Part shown: positions 33,440 through 44,160 of the stretch, one piece after another | Layout of the letters: each line of letters begins with the position of its first letter | Numbering within the stretch: the stretch's first letter is position 1 | NCBI GenBank assembly: GCA_963995505.1 | Contig: OZ023186.1 | Coordinates: 19,413,570-19,477,569, forward strand | Origin: Hypericum androsaemum | Lineage: Eukaryota > Streptophyta > Magnoliopsida > Malpighiales > Hypericaceae | DNA length: 64,000 nucleotides | Direction: 5' to 3' | Translations under genes and position numbers: made by a program | The notes under the pieces: model-generated | The model's input: the letters and a program-made list of their open reading frames with translations, nothing else | Told to the model about the DNA's origin: nothing | Databases searched by the model: none

Positions 33440-35381
33440 TCAACCATCAGGCATGGCAGCACCAGGGTTCTTTAGGTCTTGAGTGTTGGCAAACAGATAG
33501 CTAATCTGATCACCGGAGTTAGATTTTAAAGGAACCGGGGAGAATCCGGCGTAGTTCTTGTCAGCCTTTGCCAAGCATAACTCGATCGTGTACTTGAAAA
33601 CTTCTAGCTTTTTTACAATAGGTTGAGCTGCATATTCCTCGATTGGCATCCACTGCAGCATTAATACATAAGATCTCCGAGTCAGATCCAGAGGGATCTG
33701 CTATCCCCTGTCTATAACGCCGATATTCTCGTGACAAGATACAAACTTGGAGATGTATCCGAGATTAATCTCAACTTTCAGGACTCATAAGTTGATTAGG
33801 AAAAACTGATTATCTACTAGTGACAAGCTGAATCAGAGCAAGGTCAAGAAGCAAATAAAAATGAAGAGAACCAGGGATTTACCTGCGCCGCCTCAATCTC
33901 CTCGTCCTGCTTCTTGATGTCAAAGGATAATGGGCGCAGCATGCAGATGAAAAATAAATCCGACTTTCCGAAATATGCTTTGTGTGTTTGCCTTCAAATT
34001 CAAGAACAAAAACGTGACAAAGGATGGCAATACAGTGAACAAAGTTTGAAGAGAAACATCAATAGAGGCCTAACCTGAATGCTAAAACCTCCAGAAATTC
34101 TGTTTCGATCTGAGAAAGAAAAGGGAGTAGATCAAATGGAGATCTTTGCAACATGTTGAATCCAAACTCTGAGAAAGCATTCATCAATTAGGTAAACATA
34201 ACACATACTCCTGTTTCTTCTTTCACTTCTCGCATGGCTGCCAAAGGGATATCCTCTCCCTAAATGTTGAAGAGCCCATTAAAAAACTGTAGGAGTAACA
34301 CTACGGGTACCTTCTTTCTGATTAAAAGAAAATCTCACTCCAGACCCAATACCTCCTCAACTACTCCTGTGGGGATTTTCCACACACCTGTCCCTCGAAA
34401 ATACCCACTCTTTTCTTGAACTGCAAGCACCTAACAGCCAAGAGATAGGAAGCATAAAATACGCAACAACGACCAATCGCGATAAGTATGGAGACGAATA
34501 GAAACAGACATAAAAAGGACCAAATGGCAAGCGAGGATGGTAAATGCTTGAGTACCTCTCTCGAGTCATTCATGACGATAGCTCCAATGCCTACTCTATG
34601 TGAAGCATTTGCAGGAAGAGTGCTTGCAGTTTGTGGAATCCACTGGACAAGCATGAGGTAGTTTGGCTCAGCATGGTGGTACCAGAATCCTTCCTGTCAT
34701 TAACATTACAGGGGTACCCAGAAAAAGTCATCACTTTATCTTCACAATCACTCTTGTCAATGTTTGCAGCAACATGAGGAAGCACTATACTGATGTTAAT
34801 CCTATTAAGATCAATGACTAAAATGAATGATCTTAGCATTTGCTAGCATATACAAGTGAGTCATCGATGCATGCTAAACATGTTGATGGCTGTGACTCTC
34901 ATCCACAAGCAGCTACCTTAACTGCAGGCTCCACGAGATTTGCAAGCGAAATGGGCAGCTTAATCCAAACACCTCTCTTCCCCTGCAAAGACGAAGAAAG
35001 AAAAGTCAAAACTGGCAGAATTGAGCAACCGATGGCTAGCTCGACTGAACATTCCCCCATCTCGACAGGCCCATGGCACAAATAAATTCCATAAGTTGCT
35101 CCAAAACCTCGACGTGCCATGTTTAATCATCGGGGGATAACATAGAACCGGTTGTTTCAAACGCATCAAACGAGTGAACAATACGACCACAAAAGCAAAG
35201 ATCGGACAATAACGATGAGCACCTGCTGCTTCCACAGAGACATTGTTCTCCTAAGCATTTCAACAAACACATCGCGCTCCATTATTTCTCCCGTCATCTC
35301 CACGATAACACCTCCATGATCGTCATTATGCCAAGGGAGCAGCCTCAACCCGTCGGGCTGCCGGTTCTCCTCCACCGACAT
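33440..35381 (-). CDS. NUDIX hydrolase (plant NUDT2/NUDT10-like)
   Basis: Eight exons on the minus strand: 35381-35223, 34982-34917, 34693-34556, 34430-34353, 34259-34209, 34109-34075, 33991-33883, 33652-33440. All phases fit, giving 282 residues. The first ATG in frame is 35381; upstream codons reach a stop without another ATG. The protein has an N-terminal pre-nudix domain (DDHGGVIVEM, KRGVWIKLPI, EGFWYHHAEPNY) and a complete Nudix box (G-V-V-E-E-G-E-D-I, then REVKEETG, split between exons 4 and 5). The C-terminus carries FFICMLRPLSFDI and WMPIEEYAAQP. Plant relatives hydrolyse ADP-ribose or NADH and tune redox and stress responses. Substrate cannot be read from sequence. Confidence 0.93.
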
Positions 35382-36682
35382 GGCCTCCCCCGACAGTGGC
35401 ACCAACGGCCACCACACGCTAGATCTTCGCTCTCCCTCCAACCGCCACCACTCCTAATTACACCAAAAAATAATTGAAAAACTGAAAAAAAAAATAACCG
35501 CAAAGCATTAGCCATTCTCTTATTGATTCCAAATCCTAGTTCAAACTGAGTCGGAAAAAAAACCGAAACCTAATCGCAGCTACGAACCGTACGGTGGAAG
35601 CGTATTAAACAACACAACGGCTCGCCAAAAGTAAAATTTCTGCTTATTAATCATTAAAAAAAAAAAAGGAACAGAGGATTTTACCTGCTAATAATAAACT
35701 GCCGAGGATTAGCCGAGGAGTGTTGGTGGGAGCGAGGATTGGAGGAGGATTCAAGGCTCCGTGTATATATAATAATAAAGACGACGAAGCTGGCAACTGA
35801 GTTTATTAGTTTTTTTTTTTGGTACAAGTTGTATTTAATGTCGATATATTCTTTAATATTGATATGCTCTTAGAGAAAACAGAATTTGAAACTTTATGGT
35901 TAATCTATTTTATCAGTTGATCCAGACTTGTTGTTATCTAGATTTTAATTAGTTTGGTTTTGGTGCCAAATTTTAAGAATTTTGATTCTAGATTCTTGTT
36001 TGGTTTTCATACCTTAGAATCACATGTAATTTTAATTAAGTATATTAATTAATTAATGCGGTTGAAAATATTAATTAAGTATATATACTTGATCTTTAAG
36101 TTTTTAAATAGAAATAATTTGTATTAACTCACTTGAAGTTGTTTTAACAGTATATATTTAATTTATATCTAGATACAATAATCATTTTGGCTTAGTTTTA
36201 GATCTTACCCCTTTATTTTAGTCCGATTTAGTTCACAATTTTTCCTCTCGTTTAGTTTTGTTTTTTTGGATATTCAAAATCGGTTATTATCGCAAAGTCG
36301 AACAAGTTGGGAGTGCGATGGTGACCGGTAAACTACACCACAGCCTTCCCCACTACCGTTAAGTAGATTATTGCGCTTAACTTAAGATATTTTGTTGGTC
36401 GAAAATTTCAAAGCATAATTATACTGGAACCAACATTAACAACTTTTTTCTGACATTGTAACCTAAAAAGTAAAAACCTTGCATGGTTGGAGGAAGCTGG
36501 TGGTCTGACGTCTCTCAAGTGCGTTGGCTACAAGTGGGAATTAATGTGACAAGGTCCAAATCGTATTTCTAATTTCTGTCATCCTACTACGGTAGGTGGT
36601 CCAAAATAATAATTTTTGTTTTATACGTATTCAAATTCATCGGATCGACTAATTCAGATTCAGATGGAAGAATCGTTGGAAA
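35382..36682. other. NUDIX gene upstream region and AT-rich spacer
   Basis: Probably includes a 5' untranslated exon of the NUDIX gene (35440-35700 has splice-like pyrimidine and purine tracts). The rest is AT-rich with no recognised gene. Confidence 0.4.
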
Positions 36683-36797
36683 GTGACAAAGCTCTCCCAA
36701 CAATCATCTAATATTATTGCGTTAAAGATTCAAAGCCAAGACATAGTTAAGATAGAAAAAATAGTTGGAGATTCAGCATACTTAGCGGGAGGACAAC
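36683..36797 (+). mobile_element. LINE fragment, left part (split by gypsy insertion)
   Basis: Sequence ending ...GCATACTTAGCGGGAGGACAAC joins in register with CGACTGGCGGGTGCACTC at 53640 to give the LINE RNase H tail motif (REDNRLAGALSKYALEIS, compare REGNRVADALSKYAQEIS at 17553-18063). So this LINE copy predates the insertion of everything between. Confidence 0.75.
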
Positions 36798-38495
36798 TGT
36801 CACGACCCGAGACCGAGACAATCGCCACGCAACAGAGTTGCACAAGGCCAATTCTACTCTCTTTAAAAGCCTATAAAAATCTATCCTTCCATTCTCAAAC
36901 CCAGCCCATTTGTTAACTTGAAATGATCTTCCATATTTCCCGAAAAACAACGTTGCGAATTTGGGTGAGTTTCGCTACTCAATAAAGTTGTCCATACTTC
37001 CAATCGGAGGCTAGGCCTAAGCATTTTCAAAACTTTTGTTAGTTCAAACATCATACCTAAACAGTAACCAATACCGAACAATACCGAACATAACAGATTA
37101 ATATTAAAACAAGCCAGCTGCCTATTTCATTCACATCATACGGCAAGACTCAACTCAAAGCTCTCACTGAACGTGAACAACCAACAAACCATATATAACA
37201 TGTGTATGCAAATGTGACTCAATTATGTAGCGAATAATGATGAATGAAGACAAGAACTCCGGAGCCCTCCTAATGAGGCTATGTCATCGTTTTACCCCCA
37301 ACGACAGGGTCCTGGCACGTAACCCTGCCGTTATCGGGACCATCATATCACCCCCAATGGTAGGGTCCTGGCGTATTAATCCCCCGCCGTTATAGGGTCC
37401 AGACCTATTAATAACCTCACTAGGACCTACATGATTCAGACAATACAGAATACAATCCGCAGAATAGAACAAAACTCAATGCAGAACATAATCCCAGAAT
37501 CTCGCAATCCAACAACAATACCGAACACAACATAAACTCAGAATCTCAATACAGAAGAAGACAACATTGCAGAATAGAATCACCGTACAACTCAGAACCA
37601 AAACTTCTGAACATCCACAACCACCAACTCAACGCACAATTCAATTAATAAGTTAATGACACGAACCTGACAAAATCAATCCGTACACTTAAACTCAAGC
37701 CATCAAACTATTTAACAGAGGTCGTTTAATCCATCCAGCCGAGACCAATACCATGCACATAGCCAGTACTCTATCTCCCTATTCTCATCCGTTTAATTAA
37801 ATCACCAAACAATTCAATACTCAACCGCATGAATCAGAATCGGTAGAACCAAGAAATAGTACACAGTTCCCATCGCACATTGGAATCAATTAGTTTAATA
37901 ATCAATAAATTAAACTAGTACATGGCAACACCATAAAATCAATGCACAGTGGAATCAATAAATCATCATCGCACAAGTCACTTAATAACAATCAGAATAA
38001 GGACATCAAAATAGATTCTTTAATTGCTCGACCCAAATATAAAATTGAATTTAAACCAAAAATACCTCGAAGTAAGAACAACTTACCCGACTATTTAATT
38101 ACAATCCCTAGCTAGCGAAGATGTTTGATCTCTATTATTTCTTTCTTTAGTTGACCCTTCAATGCCCTACTCTTCATAGCCTCCAAGTTCTCCAGTGTAA
38201 GGCGAAAAAGTATTTAGCGGGGGCAGGAGAATTAGAAGGAGGAAATGTTTAACATTGAACGACACATGATAGAGAGAGGTGTCTAATTCTAATTCTACAT
38301 AGATAACTAACGACTCCTCCCACCCCACCTCCCTCAGAATTAGGACAGTTAGAGAATGAGGAAGACCGGGAGTTTGTTACGATCATGATTCCTTAGTGGC
38401 TGGCAATTTACCTAAAGGTCATTGGTTAACTAACTCGTTGTTACTTGCCTTAATTTGTTCCAAGTATTTTTATCCCTAAAATTTCGGGTTTTACA
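36798..38495 (-). repeat. Complete 3' LTR of the gypsy shell (1698 bp)
   Basis: 37173-38132 is repeated almost unchanged at 42154-43118, and 38133-38495 is repeated at 53271-53634. Confidence 0.85.
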
Positions 38496-38916
38496 TCCTT
38501 TCCCTCTCAAAAGAAGTTTGGTCCCCAAACTTCAACCATTGTTAGACGACCTCATGTACATCTTTTCTTCTTTCCTAACCTTGTCGCTACTAACGTGTTC
38601 TACGACTCTTACATTACTAGATGGTTGATACTAGATACTAGATGGTTGATACTAGATACTAGATGGTTGCTTTTACAGCATTAAGCTTGACTTAAGTCGT
38701 TGTTCATGCTTAAGGTAATCTAATGCGCTAGCTACTAATATCCCTTAATTCAGATCCTTTTTTTTTCAAGCAACTAGATGGGTTGTGGCTCTAATTATTT
38801 TAGCTTCATATATAGAACTTCCTGGATCTATATGACATACAAATATTTTTTTTTAAAGGTATAATCAATATTACTACGAAAAAAGTAACACCATGAGAAT
38901 CAAAAGTATAGATTTT

Positions 38917-38953
<37 letters not shown>

Positions 38954-39833
38954 CACCTAAGGCGAAGCACCTAGAAACTCCTAAGACGAGTTCCTGAACC
39001 CAAAAACGTACGGTGATCAAACTCCCTAAAAGTGGTAGAAAACTTGCACCCTTCAAAACGAAATGGATGCGGCTTTAATATCCATATAAATCTACTCCTT
39101 GACACACCTTTAGTTTTACCATAATGACAACTTATCATTTCAAGAAAAGAAAAATTAAATACACAAGTAAGAGTTTTTTTTTCTTTTTCGTATAAACCTA
39201 CCTAAAAGACAATTAAGTGAAGAACCAAATTTTATTATTCCTTTAATGTAGTAAGTGAATATCACATATATTGTTATGTCTAAAACCATTGACAATCATA
39301 AGCACAATAGAAGCTAGTGACAATAGTCCTATATTCCCAAATTCCTCTTTAATGTAAAAACCCAACGCTAAATACAATAAACACATATCAATACGAAACT
39401 TCATAGCAGTTACTACCACTAACACATATCAATACGAAACTTCATAACAGTTACTATAAGCATACTTCCGGATGCACAATAGAAACAATGTTATTGTTTA
39501 TCACTAATTACAACAGTAAGAAGAAGATTAAAAAAAGAATTACAAGGCGACAACAATTGCCTTGCTAATAGGAGTAAAGCAAAGCAAGATCCTCTAAAAT
39601 AATAGGAACCAAAGAACTACAGTTACCTATGGGGTAATCTGGTACCTATGGGATTATCTCTTTCATGTACACTTTGGTAAACTTTTTGGTAAGAATACAA
39701 TACTTTACTTATCAAAACAAAAATTACTTATCAAAACAAAAATTACCTATGCGATGAAATATATCCTACATGAATGGAGGAGCTAATGCTCTCCTGAAGT
39801 AGAACAAAGTCCTAGAACCATCTAGAAAACCTT
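38496..39833. other. Residual gypsy interior and simple repeats
   Basis: Contains the polypurine tract, a 21-bp tandem repeat (38615-38669, about 2.6 copies), a (TA)16 run at 38921-38952, and a 42-bp direct repeat around 39379-39460. No coding potential is recognised. Confidence 0.6.
38921..38952. repeat. (TA)16 microsatellite
   Basis: An uninterrupted TA run, likely to vary in length between individuals. Confidence 0.9.
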
Positions 39834-42156
39834 TGTTAGGAATTCAGCAACCAAGAGAACAAAAACGCGCAAAGAACACAGAACAAGAGAATTACGTGGT
39901 TCGGCCTAATGCCTACTTCCACGGAGAGAAAGGAGAACTTTTATTGATGAGTTTCCGAGCCACAAAGCCATACAAAACCTTAGGGTAACATGTCTTTATA
40001 TAGAGACAAACCCTTGGTGTACAAGTAACCTATCTAGGTCTAATTAGGAGTCCAAAATCTAGTCAGAATAGGAATAGGAATAGGAAATAAGTCTTTCCTA
40101 TTTCTCGCCATCCCAACAATCCCCACCTTGGCGAGAAATCATCTCGTGGAAGAACCATGAAGCTCCACCCGAACTTCAACAAACTCCACCTTGACAAAAT
40201 ACCGCCCCATGAAGAACCATGAGATCTTGCAAAACCAATCCAACTCCACCGACTCCATCTCGGACCATAGATAACTGCATCAATAAGACCATCTCAACTT
40301 TCTCTTCACCTTTTGTTCAATCACTTGGAGCTAGCCCCCAAGCTCGAGCTTCTGAGCTTGCTTGGCCTATTCTCTCCAACCTCCATCGAACTCCAACTAG
40401 CAAGTCCACCTGCTGAAGCAAACTTGTGACCAATAGATGCGCTCTCTATTTTTCGGTCAACCCCATGCTCCGCAACCTCGAACTGCTTCTCCGCTGGACC
40501 TTCTTGCCTCATACCAATGCTACATGCCATAGCATACAAAGGGCAACCTTTTGTTCCACCAAGTAGAACCCTCGACATGCCACGAACTCCACCGTTCGGC
40601 CTTGAGTGAGATACCTGATTCACCCGTGGTGCTACCAACGGCTTCGTATTCCTCATGCAAAATCTACCAAACACTTTTGACGTGCACGTCCTTTTAGACA
40701 ACCATAGAGAGAACTTGCTAACTTTGTCTTTGCGAATCTCAACTCTACTCAAACCATTCATGTCAAGCTTTTGCTCCATCACACAAGAGCTTTTCTCCCC
40801 TCTATCAGAACCCAACGAGGTGACTCCACCTACAACCGTGTTCCCCACTAACCTGTAGGTGTTTCTAGCATTCCTTTCACCCTTCATCACCACCACAGCA
40901 TCCTTCTCCACTTCCATTAGCCCGCCTACAATATTATAGTTGTACCCACTATAATCCAAGGCTCCTAACGAGATCAAATTCCTCTCCAACTTTGGAACAT
41001 GCCTAACTCCACACAATTTTCTCTCAACACCATCCCACATCTTAATTCGGATATCACCTATGCCAGCAATTCTACAAGTAGAACCATCACCCATAGTCAC
41101 CATACCTGAATCAACGAACTTGTAGGTGTCGAACCACCCTCTCTTGGGCGTCATGTGGAAAGAGCAAGCGCTATCCAAAATCCAGGAAACAGAATGCTTT
41201 GGACTTGACAAAACAGAAAGGAGATCACCATCCGACCCGTCCGAATGTGAGGCCACATTCACGGAACCTGATCTTTTTTTCTCGCGATCCCGAGTTCTTC
41301 TTGGATAATCCTTCTTCACGTGCCCTTTTTCTCCGCACTCGAAGCAATTTCCTTTGAACCTCCTTGACCACGACTTGGATCCCTTCCCGTCTTTTGCTCC
41401 ACTACGATTACCATGGCTACCCCTCACAACCAGCCCTTCCGCTTGTTCATCGCCATTTTTTCTTCTTTGATGAAACCCTAGCAGAGCACTTGTGATATCT
41501 TCCAACACCAGGGACTCCTTCCCCCAAGTTAGAGTTGTAACCAAATTTTCGTAGAAGCCAGGTAAAGAATTCAGCAGCAACAATGCCTTGTCTTCTTCCT
41601 CGAACTTCACATCAACCTTTCTCAAGTCACTCACAAGTTGACTGAAACCATTAATGTGTTGGCTCAAATCCGAGCCCTCATTCATCTTGAGCCCGTACAA
41701 TCTTTGCTTAAGATAAAGCTTGTTCGACAAAGACTTAGACATATACCTTGCCTCCAATTTCTTCCATACCTCAGCTGGTGACTCCTCATCCATGACGTGA
41801 TACATCACATCATCCGCCAAGCACAAGTGAATTGTCGCCACCGCCTTGGCCCCCATCTCCTTCCACTCTTGCTCCTCCATCTTTTCGGGCTTCTTCTCCG
41901 AGAGCGCGATGACCATCCCTTGTTGCACGAGGAGATCCTTGACACGCCTTTGCCATAACCCGAAATTCGAAGAACCATCGAATTTCACAAGAGCAAACTT
42001 CGCGCCGTCCGTCATCCTCCAACCCAAGCTCTTGATACCAATTGTTAAGAATTCAGCAACTAGAGAACAAGATCGCACAAAGAACACGGAACAAGAGAAT
42101 TACGTGGTTCGGCCTAATGCCTACATCCACGGGGAGAAAGGAGAACTTTTATTGAA
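39834..42156 (-). mobile_element. Ty1/copia derivative with gag and protease only
   Basis: The left (3') LTR at 39834-40118 is complete (285 bp, TGTTAGG...CCCAACA), with a purine-rich tract just inside. The right (5') LTR at 42043-42156 keeps only its inner 114 bp. The primer site (TTGGTATCAAGAGC on the minus strand) abuts it. Integrase, RT and RNase H are absent. The right LTR is fused to the gypsy LTR at 42153-42155 with a TGA shared by both partners, consistent with a microhomology-mediated deletion. Confidence 0.86.
40321..42015 (-). CDS. Copia gag-protease protein with unusual C-terminal extension
   Basis: 564 residues, ATG at 42015 close to the primer-binding site. Gag begins MTDGAKFALVKFDGSSNFGLW; UBN2-type gag core follows (KLYLKQRLYGLKMNEGSDL, GFSQLVSDLRKV); zinc knuckle CFECGEKGHVKKD (final Cys is Tyr, YPRR); protease WILDSACSFHMTP and GAG-pre-integrase-like RLVGNTVVG. 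After about residue 400 the sequence no longer matches copia pol and ends without integrase. Such gag-only elements can be mobilised in trans. The altered knuckle suggests decay. Confidence 0.82.
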   Translation of the reverse strand: MTDGAKFALVKFDGSSNFGLWQRRVKDLLVQQGMVIALSEKKPEKMEEQEWKEMGAKAVATIHLCLADDVMYHVMDEESPAEVWKKLEARYMSKSLSNKLYLKQRLYGLKMNEGSDLSQHINGFSQLVSDLRKVDVKFEEEDKALLLLNSLPGFYENLVTTLTWGKESLVLEDITSALLGFHQRRKNGDEQAEGLVVRGSHGNRSGAKDGKGSKSWSRRFKGNCFECGEKGHVKKDYPRRTRDREKKRSGSVNVASHSDGSDGDLLSVLSSPKHSVSWILDSACSFHMTPKRGWFDTYKFVDSGMVTMGDGSTCRIAGIGDIRIKMWDGVERKLCGVRHVPKLERNLISLGALDYSGYNYNIVGGLMEVEKDAVVVMKGERNARNTYRLVGNTVVGGVTSLGSDRGEKSSCVMEQKLDMNGLSRVEIRKDKVSKFSLWLSKRTCTSKVFGRFCMRNTKPLVAPRVNQVSHSRPNGGVRGMSRVLLGGTKGCPLYAMACSIGMRQEGPAEKQFEVAEHGVDRKIESASIGHKFASAGGLASWSSMEVGENRPSKLRSSSLGASSK

Positions 42157-43126
42157 CAACCACCAAACCATATATAATATGTGTATGCAAATGTGACTCA
42201 ATTATGCAGCGAATAATGATGAATGAAGACAAGAACTCCGGAGCCCTCCTAATGAGGCTATGTCATCGTTTTACCCCCAAGGACAGGGTCCTGGCACGTA
42301 ACCCCGCCGTTATCGGGACCATCCTGTCACCCCCAATGGTAGGGTCCTGGCGTATTAACCCCCCGCCGTTATAGGGTCCAGACCTATTAATAACCTCACT
42401 AGGACCTACATGATTCAGACAATACAGAATACAATCCGCAGAATAGAACAAAACTCAATGCAGAACATAATCCCAGAATCTCGCAATCCAACAACAATAC
42501 CGAACACAACATAAACTCAGAATCTCAATACAGAAGAAGACAACATTGCAGAATAGAATCACCGTACAACTCAGAACCAAAACTTCTGAACATCCACAAC
42601 CACCAACTCAACGCACAATTCAATTAATAAGTTAATGACACGAACCTGACAAAATCAATCCGTACACTTAAACTCAAGCCATCAAACTATTTAACAGAGG
42701 TCGTTTAATCCATCCAGCCGAGACCAATTCCATGCACATAGCCAGTACTCTATCTCCCTATTCTCATCCGTTTAATTAAATCACCAAACAATTCAATACT
42801 CAACCGCATGAATCAGAATCGGTAGAACCAAGAAATAGTACACAGTTCCCATCGCACATTGGAATCAATTAGTTTAATAATCAATAAATTAAACTAGTAC
42901 ATGGCAACACCATAAAATCAATGCACAGTGGAATCAATAAATCATCATCGCACAAGTCACTTAATAACAATCAGAATAAGGACATCAAAATAGATTCTTT
43001 AATTGCTCGACCCAAATATAAAATTGAATTTAAACCAAAAGCACCTCGAATTGAAAGTAAGAACAACTTACCCAACTATTTAATTACAATCCCTAGCTAG
43101 CGAAGATGTTTGATCTCTATTATTTC
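42154..43126 (-). repeat. Gypsy 5' LTR, truncated left portion
   Basis: Matches 37173-38140 closely. It lacks the LTR-terminal 375 bp (equivalent to 36798-37172), lost in the same deletion that truncated the copia LTR. It continues at 53263 on the other side of the Mutator-like element. Confidence 0.85.
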
Positions 43127-43357
43127 GGGTTTTTTTTCTGAATGGTGTTACTATTCACCCTTTTTTGTGAAAAAAGCGTCCGATTTGAAAGTATTGCGGG
43201 GACGGTGTCCACGTGGTACGGACGCCGAAAAAAGTCGGATCTTGGACCAAGATCCGACTTTTTTTGTCGGATGACCAAGATCCGACTTTTTTAGTCGGAT
43301 GATATATCCGACTAAAAAAGTCGGATCTTGGTCCAAGATCCGACCGTTTTTCTCGGA
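43127..43357 (+). repeat. Left terminal inverted repeat of the Mutator-like element
   Basis: Pairs with 53033-53262 on the opposite strand. It includes the outermost part of the GTCGGATCTTGG palindrome array. Confidence 0.85.
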
Positions 43358-43484
43358 TCTTGGTCGATAGGCCATATCCGAAATCTGAATAGGAGATTTC
43401 GGATATGACCAAGATCCGACATTTTTTGTCGAATTTATCATATTGGTCCAAGATCCGACTTTTTTGGTCGGATCTTGGTCGATC
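43228..43484. repeat. Left subterminal palindrome array (GTCGGATCTTGG/CCAAGATCCGAC)
   Basis: Around eight head-to-head and head-to-tail occurrences of GTCGGATCTTGG or its complement, separated by T- or A-rich spacers. The mirror array lies at 52893-53160. Such clustered subterminal motifs are plausible transposase-binding sites. Confidence 0.8.
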
Positions 43485-43492
43485 ATATTGCC

Positions 43493-43578
43493 TATATAAT
43501 GGATACCTCGCAGAAGCCTTTTGTCATCCATACGAAGACGTCCTGCATACCACCATAGAAGACCCTGCCCAAAACCAG
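43493..43578 (+). promoter_or_regulatory. Probable TATA box and non-coding first exon of the transposase gene
   Basis: CCTATATAATGG (TATA at 43493-43500) lies directly inside the palindrome array. About 30 bp on, a leader exon would begin and end at ACCAG|GTAAAT (43578/43579). The matching acceptor TTGTAG is at 44147-44152, eight bases before the transposase ATG. Confidence 0.55.
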
Positions 43579-43605
43579 GTAAATTAATTTACTTTAATAT
43601 TTTGG

Positions 43606-43835
43606 TATATATGTAGAGTTTGTTCATTAATTAAAAATAATTAGTATATTTTAGCTTTGAAATTATTAATTGTTTCTATTTTTTGAGTGTGATATCTGAT
43701 TGTTTAAAATTTTGTGGGTGTATATATGTAGAGTTTGTTCATTAATTAAAAATAATTAGTATATGTTAGCTTTTGAAATTATTAATTCCTTATATTTTTT
43801 GAGTGTGATATCTGATTGTTTAAAATTTTGTGGGT
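43606..43835. repeat. 115-bp tandem duplication in the leader intron
   Basis: TATATATGTAGAGTTTGTTC begins both units (43606 and 43721), with few differences through the GTGGGTGT end. Confidence 0.85.
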
Positions 43836-43869
43836 GTGCGAATTTTATAAACTGACCAACCCCAATGGC

Positions 43870-43946
43870 CAGACCGGTTTAATGAGTCGGAATGGTCGGG
43901 TCGGTCAGACCGGTCGGGTCGGTCGGACCGGTCCGACCGGTCAGAT
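43870..43946. repeat. Left ACCGGTC/GGTCGG subterminal cluster
   Basis: Repeated GACCGGT and GGTCGG motifs in the leader intron; the counterpart is at 52070-52232 near the other end. Confidence 0.75.
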
Positions 43947-44160
43947 TGTGAATTTTTTCTTGGTAAATTCCGGATGGTCGAGTACAAAAAGTGACCACCC
44001 TGCCAGTCCGATTAAATTTCATCTGGTTCTTAAGGTGGTCTCGGACCAAAAAATTGATGGAGAAGAATGTATGTTTATATGATATTTTCGTTAATATAAA
44101 TTATGTTTTGTGTTGCTAATATAGAATTGCATACTGTTTTCTTTTGTTGTAGTATTCATA

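Noticed and set aside
43228..43484. CRISPR-like array of short repeats
   Set aside because: Repeats are palindromic, irregularly spaced, lack unique spacers and have a mirror copy at the other transposon end; the context is a plant nuclear transposon.
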